64,000 nucleotides of DNA from Methanotrichaceae archaeon (GTDB lineage: Archaea > Halobacteriota > Methanosarcinia > Methanotrichales > Methanotrichaceae): NCBI GenBank assembly GCA_013178225.1, contig JABLXE010000003.1:62001-126000 (forward strand). The letters run 5' to 3'. The notes below the pieces were generated by a model, which was not told the DNA's origin, searched no databases, and saw only the letters and a program-made list of their open reading frames with translations. A program made the translations under genes and the position numbers. Positions 8,843 to 18,397 of this stretch are shown here, one piece after another; within the stretch, counting starts at the first letter, position 1; the number at the start of each line of letters is the position of its first letter.

Positions 8843-9603
8843 TAATCCTGCCTCCTGAAAGCAATTATAGCTCTAACCTATTCTTTTCATAATCAGTAAT
8901 ATAAATTAGATTAAACAAGTCATAAAAGTTTAATGAATCTATAATAAGGTTCTTTGATACGTATCAAATAATAATAGCATCCAGCTAAAAATGATCCGGA
9001 AAAAATATATCCAACCTTTTGCTGGAGAAATAGAGTTTAAAAAACATCTTGAAGTTTTAGGGATTCGATCCTAATTGCAATACCAAACTTCTATTTTTTT
9101 GAGGTAAAACCATTCGCTTGTATATTCATCTATTAATGAACTACCCATCTCAGGCCTTCGACAGGAGTTCTATTTCGCGATAAGAATCGTCAATAATGAT
9201 CGTTATGCATAAAAATATGGAGTTCGCTCACATTTGCTCAAATCAAGCACAATCTGAGTCAACCATACCACAGGAAGGCTTACGAAAGCTCGGTATAACA
9301 GCACCATGTTCAACCGATTCAAAAATGAAGAGGTTCGATCGATTGAACACGGAGGCCCTTCATCGAACTAATGTGAGTGAGGGATGGCGGAAATTCTATA
9401 GCCTCCTGCGCCTCTCCCGCCTCTGTGGTTCAGATTAGAGAATCGCGGTTCACCACATCACCACAGTGGCGCGAAAGAACGAGAGATTATGCAATTCAAG
9501 CTCTCCTACGGCAAATGGCGAGGAGCCAGAATGAGGACCGTCCTCGCCCGGCCCCGTCTTAAATGTCCTAAGAAAATGACCGACCTTCCAATTGGCTGGA
9601 GAC
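8843..9603. other. Long AT-rich intergenic region
   Basis: About 760 bases with no convincing gene. The first 250 bases are AT-rich with several TATA-like stretches and probably contain the promoter of the winged-helix gene. Frames of 60-80 codons at 9196-9704 on either strand lack ribosome binding sites, family resemblance or coherent residue patterns. It may be a decayed gene or a region for untranslated RNA; I see no structure that decides this. Confidence 0.4.
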
Positions 9604-10920
9604 CTATCCTGCCCCTCCAATGGTGGCCTTTTCGATCAGAAGATGCGGAGATCCATCTGATACCGGCACCAGTTGACCGGATTTTCCGCATCGTCCGGAG
9701 TTGAATTTGAGATCGTTTCCAACCGCTTTGATATCTCTCATGATCTCCAGAATATTTCCTGAGAGCGAAACATCTCTTAACAGGCGAACCTTCTCGCCGT
9801 TCTCGACTACGTAGCCGCGTTTGGCATTGAACTGGAAGACACCCTCGGCGGTATTGACCTGCCCGCCACGGCTGCCTTTGAGGTAGATTCCATCCTTCAG
9901 CTCCTGCAAAATCTCCTCTTCCTTCCAGTCTCCGTTATCGATATAGGTATTGCTCATCCTGACGATCGGCCGATCCATGCCCTGCGAACGGGCGTTTCTG
10001 GGAATGCCGCCAAGCTTTCCCGCGGTCTCGCGAGAATGAAGATACGAGTTGAGAACTCCATTCTCAACCAGAACGGTCTTCTGGGAAAGGCTTCCTTCAT
10101 CATCGAAGGGGTAATAGCCGTTCTGCCTCAGGCCCGGATCATCTATTACGGTCACGATATCGGAGCCTATACGCGTTCCCAGCTTCCCCTCCAGACAGGA
10201 ACCGCCTTCGAGGATGATGTCTGCTTCGGTTGCATGTCCCACCGCCTCGTGAATGAAGACTCCTGCCAGCTCCTGGTCCAGAATTACCGGAAACCTGCCC
10301 CCTCTGGCGGTCTCGGCATCCAGCAGCTCCAGAGCCGTCTTTCCCACCTCCTGGGCCAGGGTCAGCGGGTCCTCGCGGTCGAATAGCTCAAGGCCGCCTA
10401 CAGCGGCCCGCCCCTCTGCGCTGGCCTGATAGAGTCCGTTCCTGCGGGCCACGGCGGTGATCACGAAGCCCATTCGGGTGATCTCCGACTCCAGGTCGAG
10501 CCCTTCTGAGCTGCTGTAGTGAGCACGAACTCGAAGTTCGGAATAAACGGCCTGGGTGCTGGAAATTCCCGGCAGCTTGGCTTGGTTCTCGATCTCCCTC
10601 AAGAGTTCAACCTTCTCCTCCAGGGATAGGTCTCTTGGGTCTTTCTTGGGAAGGATATTGATGCTCGTTCCGGGCGGAGCCTCCGCCAGCAACAGTTCAT
10701 CCGGGCGGTCGATTTTGTGTGCTATCCTCTGTGCCAGATCGATCTTATCCTCAAAGCTGTTGATGATGTCGGTGGTCACGAAGCCCCAGGCTCCTCCGGC
10801 CAGCGCACGCACCGCCGCGCCCTGAAAGGGAACTTCCGAGATCTCCTCCAGCCGGCCGTTGTCCAGCACGATCCTGGTGCGGTCTCCCTGGAGGACCCTT
10901 ACATCATAGAAGTCTGCCAT
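9604..10920 (-). CDS. tldD: TldD/PmbA family metalloprotease, TldD-type
   Basis: 438 residues. The zinc-binding motif HEAVGH sits at about residue 228-233, followed by the family's RIGSDIVTVIDDP and NSYLHSRETA stretches and, near the C-terminus, the SGNILEIMRDIKAVGNDL segment. In bacteria TldD works with TldE/PmbA to degrade small unfolded peptides; the TldE partner is not adjacent here. The ATG at 10920 shares one base with the LonB stop (TGATG), so translation is coupled to LonB. As last gene of the HTH-CDC48-LonB-TldD cluster, it plausibly digests peptides released by LonB; that link is inference. Confidence 0.88.
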   Translation of the reverse strand: MADFYDVRVLQGDRTRIVLDNGRLEEISEVPFQGAAVRALAGGAWGFVTTDIINSFEDKIDLAQRIAHKIDRPDELLLAEAPPGTSINILPKKDPRDLSLEEKVELLREIENQAKLPGISSTQAVYSELRVRAHYSSSEGLDLESEITRMGFVITAVARRNGLYQASAEGRAAVGGLELFDREDPLTLAQEVGKTALELLDAETARGGRFPVILDQELAGVFIHEAVGHATEADIILEGGSCLEGKLGTRIGSDIVTVIDDPGLRQNGYYPFDDEGSLSQKTVLVENGVLNSYLHSRETAGKLGGIPRNARSQGMDRPIVRMSNTYIDNGDWKEEEILQELKDGIYLKGSRGGQVNTAEGVFQFNAKRGYVVENGEKVRLLRDVSLSGNILEIMRDIKAVGNDLKFNSGRCGKSGQLVPVSDGSPHLLIEKATIGGAG

Positions 10921-12896
10921 CAAAGGCTCCTGGAAGGAGCGGTGATAGGCTCGGGAAGGTTGATGCCTATCTTCTTCTCCGTGGCAAACTTCTTCAGCTT
11001 CTCGATGAGCCTGGTTCTCTGGCTGCCCATGGCAAACTCAAAGACCTCGGAAATGGTCGAGACCGGGATGATCTGTATCTTGTCCTTAATGCTGTCGTCG
11101 ATCAGCACGTCTCCCAGGTTTGACTTGGGGATCAGCACGGTATTGATGCCTGCCTGGGCAGCGGCCTCTATCTTCTGGGTGACTCCTCCCACCGGCAGGA
11201 CGTCTCCCCTAACAGACAAGGAGCCGGTCATGGCTACGCTCTGCTTCACGGGCACGCCTTCCAGAGCGGATATAACTGCGGTGGCGATGGATATGGAGGC
11301 ACTGTCTCCTTCCACGCCCTCATAGGTGCCGATGAACTGAATGTGCACGTCTTTGTTGGTGATGTCCTCGCCCAGGAACTTCTTGATCAGCACTGAGACA
11401 TTGGTGACCGCCTCTTTGGCGATCTCCTGCAGCCTGCCGGTAGCGATTACCCTGCCTTCCTCTTTAGACTGAGCCGGCGTCACCTCGGCCATGATGGGCA
11501 GAACTATCCCTGAGTCGCCCATTACCGCCAGGCCGTTGACCCTTCCCACCTCGTCGCCGGAGGAATGGTACATGCTGTAATCCTTGCGCCTCTCCAGATA
11601 CCTGTCGGCCAGCTGCTGCTCCACCGATCTTGCCATCTTCTTGGCCGACATCACATGCTTGCTATCGGTCAGGTTGGCGCCTTCGGACCGGGCTACGTCT
11701 CCGGCTACCCTTATCAGTCCGCCCAGGTCCCGGAGCATGAGGCTCAGATGGCCCTTTCTGCCCGCCCGCCTTCTGGCCTCTCTTACGATCTCGGCCACGG
11801 CATCGCGGGTGAAGTGAGGAATCTTGCCGTCTCTCACCACTTCTTGAGCCACGAACCTGATCAATTTGTCGCGGTTCTCCATCGTATCGTCCATGGTATC
11901 CCGCATGTAGACCTCGTATCCGTAGCCCTTGATGCGGGAGCGGAGCGCGGGGTGCATGCCCTGCATGGCGTCGAGATTTCCGGCTGCGATCATGATGAAG
12001 CTGCACGGAACGGGTTCGGTTCTGACCAGCGCGCCTGAGCTGCGCTCGCTCTGTCCGGTGATCGGATACTCGCCTTCCTGCAGAGCGGTGAGCAGGCTCT
12101 GCTGCGACTCCAGCCGAAGCGTATTGACCTCATCGATGAAGAGCACGCCCTTGTGGGCCTTGTGAATGGATCCACACTCCACCCGTTCGTGCGAGGGCGT
12201 CTCCAGGCCTCCGGACTGGAAGGGATCGTGCCGCACATCCCCCAGCAGCGCTCCGGCGTGAGCGCCGGTGGCATCCACATAAGGTGCCTTCTTCTTGGCG
12301 TTGTTGTCCACCAGCAGCTTGGGCACCATGGCATCCTCTTTGGGAAGCATGTAGCGCAGCGACAGAAAGATCAGGGCCGCTGCGATGACTCCGAAGAGCA
12401 GCTGTCCGGTGTAGTAAGCATAAACAATCAGGGCCATCACGATCAACATGAGGAACATGTTGCGCGTCTGGACCTTCTTTCGGGCCTCCATCTTCTGAGC
12501 ATCGACGATCTGCTTGCCCCTTCCTGCCGGAACCACCCGAACGCGCGGACAGTTGTTATCCTCCGGATTGGGGTAAACCAGGACGTCTTGCAGCTCTTCG
12601 ACCGGCAGAAGCTCGCTCATGGCCTTCCCGAGCATGGACTTGCCAGTTCCAGGGGATCCGATGAGCATCACATGCCTTCTCTGGTGAGCTGCCTTTTTAA
12701 TGACCTCAACCGCCTCGTCCTGGCCGATCACCTGATCTATCAGATTGTCTGAGACGGTAATGCTGCTCGTATCTTCAAAATTAGCGCTGCCGAGCAGGTC
12801 CTTCGATTCATCTGCATTCAAATCTTCGGCCCTCATATCATATTTTGGCTCTTCTGACCTATATAACTGATGCCTTAATTCAGGCTCCTGTTTCAT
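10920..12896 (-). CDS. lonB: Membrane-anchored archaeal Lon protease (LonB)
   Basis: 658 residues. Walker A GSPGTGKS at about 80-87 and Walker B FIDEVN near 253-258 form the AAA+ ATPase. Between the two a pair of transmembrane helices (about 147-184) anchors the enzyme with its active chamber in the cytoplasm. The C-terminal Lon domain has the catalytic Ser in EGDSAS (about 532) and Lys in GVTQKIEAAAQAG (about 575), the Ser-Lys dyad of LonB. It degrades misfolded and regulatory proteins. Start: ATG at 12896 with AGGA five bases upstream, chosen over a TTG one codon earlier. It lies 10 bases after the CDC48 gene. Confidence 0.95.
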   Translation of the reverse strand: MKQEPELRHQLYRSEEPKYDMRAEDLNADESKDLLGSANFEDTSSITVSDNLIDQVIGQDEAVEVIKKAAHQRRHVMLIGSPGTGKSMLGKAMSELLPVEELQDVLVYPNPEDNNCPRVRVVPAGRGKQIVDAQKMEARKKVQTRNMFLMLIVMALIVYAYYTGQLLFGVIAAALIFLSLRYMLPKEDAMVPKLLVDNNAKKKAPYVDATGAHAGALLGDVRHDPFQSGGLETPSHERVECGSIHKAHKGVLFIDEVNTLRLESQQSLLTALQEGEYPITGQSERSSGALVRTEPVPCSFIMIAAGNLDAMQGMHPALRSRIKGYGYEVYMRDTMDDTMENRDKLIRFVAQEVVRDGKIPHFTRDAVAEIVREARRRAGRKGHLSLMLRDLGGLIRVAGDVARSEGANLTDSKHVMSAKKMARSVEQQLADRYLERRKDYSMYHSSGDEVGRVNGLAVMGDSGIVLPIMAEVTPAQSKEEGRVIATGRLQEIAKEAVTNVSVLIKKFLGEDITNKDVHIQFIGTYEGVEGDSASISIATAVISALEGVPVKQSVAMTGSLSVRGDVLPVGGVTQKIEAAAQAGINTVLIPKSNLGDVLIDDSIKDKIQIIPVSTISEVFEFAMGSQRTRLIEKLKKFATEKKIGINLPEPITAPSRSL

Positions 12897-12906
12897 CAAG
12901 GTCCTT

Positions 12907-15114
12907 TTACACCTCGAAGTCCCTTATCATCTGGGTATATTCCTCTAACATATCGGTTGACAAATGCGGCTTGATGTGTGAAAACGCGTCTTCGAAATGA
13001 TCCTTGTTAACTATGATCTCATCCAATATAAGCTCCTCTCTGCTCATGCCGGGCCGGATGTGCTCTCGAAGGGCCAGCATTCCCGCTTCCCGGCACAGCA
13101 TCTCCAGGTCCGCGCCGCTGTAATTTTCAGTAATGGACGACAGCCACTCGGACGATAGCTCTTTGGATGCGGCCATCTTCGATAGATGAATGTCGATGAT
13201 CTTCTTCCTCGAATTCCTGTCCGGCATTGGGATATAAATCAGGCGATCGAACCTTCCCGGCCGCAACAGCGATCTGTCCAGCAGGTCCGGCCGGTTGGTG
13301 GCTGCCACCACCACCACGTCCTTCAGCTCTTCCAGCCCGTCAAGCTCGGTTAGAAACTGGCTGACCATCCTCTCCGTGACGTGGCTGTCCGAGCCGCTGC
13401 CCCTTGCCGGAACCACAGAATCGATCTCATCGAAGAAGACTATGGTCGGCGCTGCAGCACGTGCTTTCCGGAACACCTCTCGCACCGCCCTCTCCGATTC
13501 GCCCACCCACTTGCTGATCAGCTCCGGGCCTTTGATGCTTATGAAGTTCACCTGGGCCTCAGTCGCAAGAGCCCTTACCAGTAGCGTCTTCCCGGTGCCC
13601 GGCAGCCCGTAAAGCAGTATGCCCCGGGGTGGTCTCACTCCCACGGTGGTGAAGGCCTCTGCATACTTGAGCGGCCACTCCACGGATTCGATCATGGCCT
13701 GTTTGGCCTCCTCCAGTCCGCCAACTTCGTCCCAGCGAACCTCGGGCACCTCCACAAACACCTCTCTCATGGCCGAAGGCTCGATCTTTCTGAGCGCTGC
13801 CGAGAAGTCTTCCCGGGTTACCACCAGGCTCTCCAGAACCTGAGGAGGGATGTCCTCTTCGACGTCCAGATCGGGAAGAGCCCTCTCTAAAGTGCGCATG
13901 GCTGCTTCTTTGCACAGGGCAAAGAGATCGGCTCCCACGTAGCCGTGAGTCACCTCCGCCAGCTCCTTCAGGTCCAGGCTCTCCTCTAAAGGCATGCCCC
14001 TGGTGTGCACATAGAGTATCTCCAGCCGCCCGTTCTTGTTGGGAATGCCGATCTCGATCTCACGGTCGAAGCGGCCGCCCCTTCGCAAAGCCGGGTCTAG
14101 CGCATTGGGGCGGTTGGTGGCGGCAATCACGATCACCTCGCTTCTGGAGGAGAGGCCGTCCATCAGGGCCAGGAGCTGTGCCACCACCCGCCTTTCCAGA
14201 TCTCCGGATACCTCTTCGCGTTTGGGGGCGATGGAGTCCACTTCATCGATGAATATTATGGAGGGCGCGGCCTTCTGGGCCTCTTCGAAGATCTGGCGGA
14301 GCCTCTGCTCGCTCTCGCCGTAGAACTTGGAGACGATCTCCGGCCCGGAGATGGATACGAAGTTGGCGTCCGTTTCGCTGGCCACCGCCCGGGCGATCAG
14401 GGTCTTGCCGGTTCCGGGCGGCCCGTGCAGGAGAACGCCAGTTGGCGGCTTTATGCCCAGCTTGGAGAAGATCTCCGGGTGCCGGAGAGGGACCTCGATC
14501 ATCTCGCGAATGGAGCGTATCTCCTGCGAGAGCCCACCGATATCCTCATAGGAGATATCCCGCACCTGCAGCACCAGCTCTTCCAGGGTCTCGCGGGTGA
14601 TTGATATGATGGTATCTGGCGTGATCAGCACCGGGCCTGCGGGAACCGTCGAGACCACGGCCAGGTTCAGCGAATTGCTGATCATCTCCAGACGCAGCAT
14701 CTCACCTTTCACCACTGGACGGCCCTGCAGCATGCGCAGCAGGTAGTCCGGTCCTCCGATCAGCCTGACCTGGCGGGTTGGGGAAACAACCACTTTTCTG
14801 GCCGCCCTGGCCTGAGCTTTCGAGACCTTCACCCTGGCATCGATGGCCACGCCCAGGTTGGCCCTGGTATTGCCGTCAATCCTAATGACGTCCTCGGGAT
14901 CCTCTGGACCTCCCGGCCAGGCCCGGGCATAGGTCTTCTCTTTGCCGGAGATCTCCAGTACGGCTTCGCTCTCCAGGCCCAATTGGCTCATCAATCCCAC
15001 GTTTATGCGGGCCACTCCCTTTCCGGCATCTCGATGATAGGCCTCTGCCACTCGCAGCTGAACCGAATCCAGGCCCTTTTCCGGCGTCTGCCCTGCAGGG
15101 GTCACGCGCTCCAT
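12907..15114 (-). CDS. cdc48: CDC48/VAT-type double-AAA ATPase
   Basis: 735 residues, normal for archaeal VAT. Order: CDC48 N-domain (about 15-190), AAA D1 with GPPGTGKT (231-238) and IIFIDEVD (286-293), and AAA D2 with GLPGTGKT (503-510) and IVFFDEID. D2 has Leu where Pro is usual in the P-loop, a mild variation. The ring unfolds ubiquitin-like-tagged or unstructured proteins and feeds them to proteases. It overlaps the upstream regulator gene by 13 bases and sits 10 bases before lonB, so unfoldase and membrane protease are co-expressed. Confidence 0.95.
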   Translation of the reverse strand: MERVTPAGQTPEKGLDSVQLRVAEAYHRDAGKGVARINVGLMSQLGLESEAVLEISGKEKTYARAWPGGPEDPEDVIRIDGNTRANLGVAIDARVKVSKAQARAARKVVVSPTRQVRLIGGPDYLLRMLQGRPVVKGEMLRLEMISNSLNLAVVSTVPAGPVLITPDTIISITRETLEELVLQVRDISYEDIGGLSQEIRSIREMIEVPLRHPEIFSKLGIKPPTGVLLHGPPGTGKTLIARAVASETDANFVSISGPEIVSKFYGESEQRLRQIFEEAQKAAPSIIFIDEVDSIAPKREEVSGDLERRVVAQLLALMDGLSSRSEVIVIAATNRPNALDPALRRGGRFDREIEIGIPNKNGRLEILYVHTRGMPLEESLDLKELAEVTHGYVGADLFALCKEAAMRTLERALPDLDVEEDIPPQVLESLVVTREDFSAALRKIEPSAMREVFVEVPEVRWDEVGGLEEAKQAMIESVEWPLKYAEAFTTVGVRPPRGILLYGLPGTGKTLLVRALATEAQVNFISIKGPELISKWVGESERAVREVFRKARAAAPTIVFFDEIDSVVPARGSGSDSHVTERMVSQFLTELDGLEELKDVVVVAATNRPDLLDRSLLRPGRFDRLIYIPMPDRNSRKKIIDIHLSKMAASKELSSEWLSSITENYSGADLEMLCREAGMLALREHIRPGMSREELILDEIIVNKDHFEDAFSHIKPHLSTDMLEEYTQMIRDFEV

Positions 15115-15722
15115 TCTTTATCCCTCAGCTGCACAGCGCCTTCTGCCTTCAGCCTTCTCAAACAGTCCTCCACCACCACCAAAGGAACCTCGAGCTTATC
15201 GGCCAGGGCCGCGGAGCTAGAGCGGCCGGACAGTAGTGCGATCAGTATCTCGGCTTCCAGCAGGTCGGAAGCCTTCTCCACAATCGCACCTGCGGCCAGG
15301 TTCTTGATCTCTAGCTCGCGGGACTCGATCTCGTCCAGCATCTTTCGAAGCTCGCTTCTCTTCGCTTCCAGATGCGAAAGCTCTTGACGCAGCTTGCTCA
15401 TATCCTGGGCCCGCCCGGTCCGATCGGGCGAGACGTCTTCGGATTTGTAGACTCGAACGCCGTAGGTGTGAGGAGATACCGCAACCTCGATCACCGTCTT
15501 TCTGGCAATGCGGAAGTATTTTCTCCTCTTCTGGTCCTGGTAGCACTCGACCAGCCCCGCTTTTTCAAGCATCTCCAGGTGATCGATGACTGCCTTGGGT
15601 CCAACGTCCAGCCGCTTCGCTATTTCGTTAAAATAGAAGGGCCGAAAGGACAGGAGCTGAAGGATCCGTCTCCTGTTTTCGTTTCCCAGTATATCCAGTA
15701 GCTCTATTGGGTCCAAGGTCAT
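15102..15722 (-). CDS. ArsR-type HTH regulator leading the proteostasis operon
   Basis: 206 residues. An N-terminal winged helix (LDILGNENRRRILQLLSFRP, then DVGPKAVIDHLEMLEKAGLV) is followed by an effector-like region, a coiled coil (about 108-145, LRQELSHLEAKRSELRKML) and a second helix-turn-helix-like end (about 165-205). The architecture is known from archaeal regulators with unknown ligands. It overlaps the start of CDC48 by 13 bases. Start ATG 15722 or the GTG one codon earlier. A perfect dyad (15737-15749) just upstream is a likely binding site, suggesting control of its own operon, perhaps by protein stress; that last point is inference. Confidence 0.8.
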   Translation of the reverse strand: MTLDPIELLDILGNENRRRILQLLSFRPFYFNEIAKRLDVGPKAVIDHLEMLEKAGLVECYQDQKRRKYFRIARKTVIEVAVSPHTYGVRVYKSEDVSPDRTGRAQDMSKLRQELSHLEAKRSELRKMLDEIESRELEIKNLAAGAIVEKASDLLEAEILIALLSGRSSSAALADKLEVPLVVVEDCLRRLKAEGAVQLRDKEWSA

Positions 15723-15736
15723 CACTCATAAACTTT

Positions 15737-15749
15737 ATGTTACTAACAT
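15737..15749. promoter_or_regulatory. Dyad operator candidate before the HTH-CDC48-LonB operon
   Basis: ATGTTA-C-TAACAT is a perfect 6+1+6 palindrome 15 bases before the regulator's start. TATA-like elements on the minus strand (GATATAAAG and CTTAAATAG, 15768-15785) would place the transcription start near 15746-15755, on or beside the dyad, where a bound repressor would block RNA polymerase. Confidence 0.5.
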
Positions 15750-15819
15750 CAAGTTATAGATCTCTGGCTTTATATCTATTTAAGCTTTATTCTTTGCCTC
15801 TGAATTTTAGGATTTCAAG

Positions 15820-16122
15820 CTATCGGATCAATAGCACCAGCCAGAAGGACGCTACTGCAATCAGTAAAAGCAGCACATTAACGATTCCGCTGTGGCCGAC
15901 CCGCCAGCGGGCCAGAGCGAATTTGCTGCTTATGAGAACATGGACCAGGAAAAAGAATACCAAAGCCAGGTCCAGCTTGGTGTGCATGTTCCGGGCCATC
16001 TGAAGCGGCATAAGGATTCGGTTGTACCAGGCGTACCCCGATACCAGGAAGATCATCATCAATATCAGCAGCATCCAGGCGCTGATCCTGTTCAGCCTGA
16101 CCGCCAATCGACCCCAGTTCAC
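15820..16122 (-). CDS. Four-helix membrane protein, possible heme-binding
   Basis: 100 residues with up to four membrane helices (ISAWMLLILMMIFLVSGYAW; then the MHTKLDLALVFFFLVHVLI helix; and a C-terminal VLLLLIAVASFWLVLLI). Histidines at the start and end of the central helix (NMHTK, LVHVL) and in RVGHSG resemble the axial ligands of small cytochrome b-like or DUF4405 proteins, so heme binding is possible but unproven. GTG start with GAGGTGA six bases upstream. It lies between rimI and the HTH-CDC48 operon on the same strand. Confidence 0.65.
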   Translation of the reverse strand: MNWGRLAVRLNRISAWMLLILMMIFLVSGYAWYNRILMPLQMARNMHTKLDLALVFFFLVHVLISSKFALARWRVGHSGIVNVLLLLIAVASFWLVLLIR

Positions 16123-16245
16123 AGCACTTCACCTCGATCATTCGGGACCCAAATCATCTGAGACCAACCATATTGGACGGCTGTTGACGGAAGGTCCGGG
16201 AAAGAGATGCAGATGGGAAAGAGATGGAAATTATCATACAATTCT

Positions 16246-16707
16246 CTAAGCCGGTCCGTGAGATTCTCCGGGCTCGAGAAGCTTCCACATCCGGAGCGCG
16301 TGCTTTTGCCGTCCGTAGTAGTTGCGCAACAGCTCGCTTTCCTGATATCCCGCCCGAATGTAAAGCCCCCTGGCCTCTTGGTTTGCGACAGCCGCTTCAA
16401 GTCTAATCGCTCTTGCTCCCAGGGATTGTAGTTCACTTTCCAGAGCGCGTATCAACTCGCTGCCGGTGCCTCTTTTCCGGAAAAGGGGATGAACATCCAG
16501 GGTATAGATGGCCCCCACTCTTCCGCTTACATACCCGGCGATGAAGCCTACTATCTGCTCTGGAGGATCGCAGGCCACCAGAGTCACTGCGTACTTGATC
16601 AGATAGGCAAACATCCCTGGAGGAAACGCGGCCTCCTCCGGAAAGCATTGCTCCTCGATCTCCACCATTCGCGGCATATCTGCGAGCGCTGCCCGCCGGA
16701 TCCTCAT
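16246..16707 (-). CDS. rimI: GNAT N-acetyltransferase, RimI-like
   Basis: 153 residues. The acetyl-CoA binding signature is RKRGTGSELIRALE (about residues 77-90), preceded by the strand IYTLDVHPLF and followed by IRLEAAVANQEARGLYIRAGY, the typical RimI ending. Archaeal RimI homologues acetylate protein N-termini (Ard1-like) or ribosomal protein S18; which one cannot be told. The ATG overlaps the DUF2111 stop by 4 bases, so the two are co-translated. Confidence 0.85.
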   Translation of the reverse strand: MRIRRAALADMPRMVEIEEQCFPEEAAFPPGMFAYLIKYAVTLVACDPPEQIVGFIAGYVSGRVGAIYTLDVHPLFRKRGTGSELIRALESELQSLGARAIRLEAAVANQEARGLYIRAGYQESELLRNYYGRQKHALRMWKLLEPGESHGPA

Positions 16708-17081
16708 CTCCTCTCTGAGACCTGCTTTAGCACATCGGTATAGGCTCCGAAGACCTCTGGTATGTCGATTGTTCCCACCACGTCCACGATGCCTATGGCC
16801 GCAATGACTTTTCCCTCCGCCATGATGGGCGCAACCGAGACCGGGATGCCCTTGTAGGCACCGCTCTCGGGCACAGTTGTCGAGGGCTTTCCGGTCTTCA
16901 GGACCTGTTCTAAGATCGGACCGCTGTAGCTGTCGTCCACGATCTTTCCGTGCTCTACTCTTACCCCCGGGAAGTTTGCGCTCTTCATGGTAACGGGCAG
17001 CCTGACGATCTTGTGGACCGCCAGGGCCAGAGGAACCAGGTCTTTCGATCTGGAGTCTTCGGATAAAACGAGGCTGGCCAT
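16704..17081 (-). CDS. DUF2111 family protein
   Basis: 125 residues from the ATG at 17081 (MASLVLSEDSRSKDLVPLAL). Conserved parts include a VHKIVRLPVTMKS stretch, an RVEHGKIVDDSYSGPILEQV segment and a PIMAEGKVIAAIGIVDVVGT ending, which looks like a small-molecule sensor fold. DUF2111 is essentially confined to methanogens and its role is unknown. A longer upstream extension would run 65 bases into argG and is rejected. Downstream it is coupled to rimI by an ATGA overlap; upstream argG ends 40 bases away. Confidence 0.8.
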   Translation of the reverse strand: MASLVLSEDSRSKDLVPLALAVHKIVRLPVTMKSANFPGVRVEHGKIVDDSYSGPILEQVLKTGKPSTTVPESGAYKGIPVSVAPIMAEGKVIAAIGIVDVVGTIDIPEVFGAYTDVLKQVSERR

Positions 17082-17121
17082 GATTAATATCTGCCCCGTG
17101 ATATCACATAAATGCTGCCCT

Positions 17122-18297
17122 TCAGGTGCACTTTCTTTTAAGCAGACGGGCCTGGAAGCCGTGATACTTGGCAAAGCCCTCTGCATCGCGCTGGCTCAGG
17201 GTTTGGGAGTCGAATGAGACCATGTCCTGAGAGTAGAGTGCATCCGGCGACTTCCGCCCGACCGGGATCGCACAGCCGGCGTAAAGCTTCATCTTAACCG
17301 ATCCGTTCACCCTCTTCTGGCTCTGGTCGACGAAGGCGTTGACGTCCGCGTAGAGCGGGTCTTCCACCAGTCCCATGTAGGCCAGCTCCGACCAGGTCTG
17401 GTCTATCATGGCCTTGAAGCGCAGCTCGGCCCGGGAAAGGACCAGATGTTCCAGGTCCTGATGCGCGGTCAGAAGCACTGTGGCTGCCGGGTGCTCGTAA
17501 TTCTCGCGAGCTTTGAGCCCCAGCACCCGGTCTTCGACCATGTCGGTTCTTCCGACACCATGCTCTCCGGCAATCTCGTTTAGCCGCTCGATCAGCTCCA
17601 TACCCTCCATCCGGCAGGAGTCCAGGGAAACCGGGACGCCCTTCTCAAAGCCGATCTCCACGACCTGCGCAGGCCGGCTGGCGTCCGGAGTCCGGGTCCA
17701 GGCATAGATCTCCTCCGGCGGCTCGAAGTAGGGGTCCTCAAGACGTCCTCCTTCGATGGAGCGGGACCACAGGTTCTCGTCGATGGACCAGGGCCGCTCC
17801 CGGGTCACCGGAACGTCTATCCCGTGCTCTCGCGCATAGTCGATCTCCCACTCCCGGGACAGGTCCAGGTCTCTCATGGGTGCGATGACTCTGCAGCTGG
17901 TGGCCCGGAATATGGCCTCGAACCTCAGCTGGTCGTTTCCGCGTCCGGTACAGCCGTGGGCCAGGTTGGCGACGCCCTCTTTTTCCGCCACTTCAGCCGC
18001 CTTCATGGCTATCAGAGGCCGGGCGATGGCCGTTCCCAGAACATAGCCCTCATACGAGCCGTTGGCCTTGATCAGCGGGAACAGATAGTCTTCTACAAAT
18101 TCCCGTCTGGCATCGATGTGGTAATGCCGGTCGGCAAGCTTCAAAGCTCTCGTGTTCCCTCTTTCGATATCGCTCCGGGGCTGGCCCACGTCCACCAGGA
18201 CGGTGATCACCTTATCGAATCCATAGCGTTCTCTAAGCAGAGGAATGCAAACGGATGTATCCAGGCCTCCTGAATAAGCTAACACGACTTCAGACAT
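17122..18297 (-). CDS. argG: Argininosuccinate synthase
   Basis: 391 residues, full length. The PP-loop [15 protein letters not shown] is at residues 7-21, and the family motifs [33 protein letters not shown]-like and [19 protein letters not shown] follow. The enzyme joins citrulline and aspartate using ATP, the penultimate step of arginine synthesis, in the cytoplasm. argH and argF are not in the window. The 100-base divergent region before it holds an AT-rich TTAAATT element that may serve as its promoter. Confidence 0.97.
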   Translation of the reverse strand: MSEVVLAYSGGLDTSVCIPLLRERYGFDKVITVLVDVGQPRSDIERGNTRALKLADRHYHIDARREFVEDYLFPLIKANGSYEGYVLGTAIARPLIAMKAAEVAEKEGVANLAHGCTGRGNDQLRFEAIFRATSCRVIAPMRDLDLSREWEIDYAREHGIDVPVTRERPWSIDENLWSRSIEGGRLEDPYFEPPEEIYAWTRTPDASRPAQVVEIGFEKGVPVSLDSCRMEGMELIERLNEIAGEHGVGRTDMVEDRVLGLKARENYEHPAATVLLTAHQDLEHLVLSRAELRFKAMIDQTWSELAYMGLVEDPLYADVNAFVDQSQKRVNGSVKMKLYAGCAIPVGRKSPDALYSQDMVSFDSQTLSQRDAEGFAKYHGFQARLLKRKCT

Positions 18298-18397
18298 GAA
18301 AATCCTCGCTCTCCGGTACAGGGAAATTTCTCAATTTAACGTTATCTCTGCTCCTAGGCGATAACTCTTTAACTGTCCCGAAAAAAAAGAAGGCCCA

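Noticed and set aside
9060-9080. GGGATTCGATCCTAA as a tRNA T-arm
   Set aside because: No anticodon arm or acceptor stem can be formed around it.
9196-9704. Several frames of 60-80 codons
   Set aside because: No coherent residue pattern, no ribosome binding site, overlapping on both strands; treated as intergenic.
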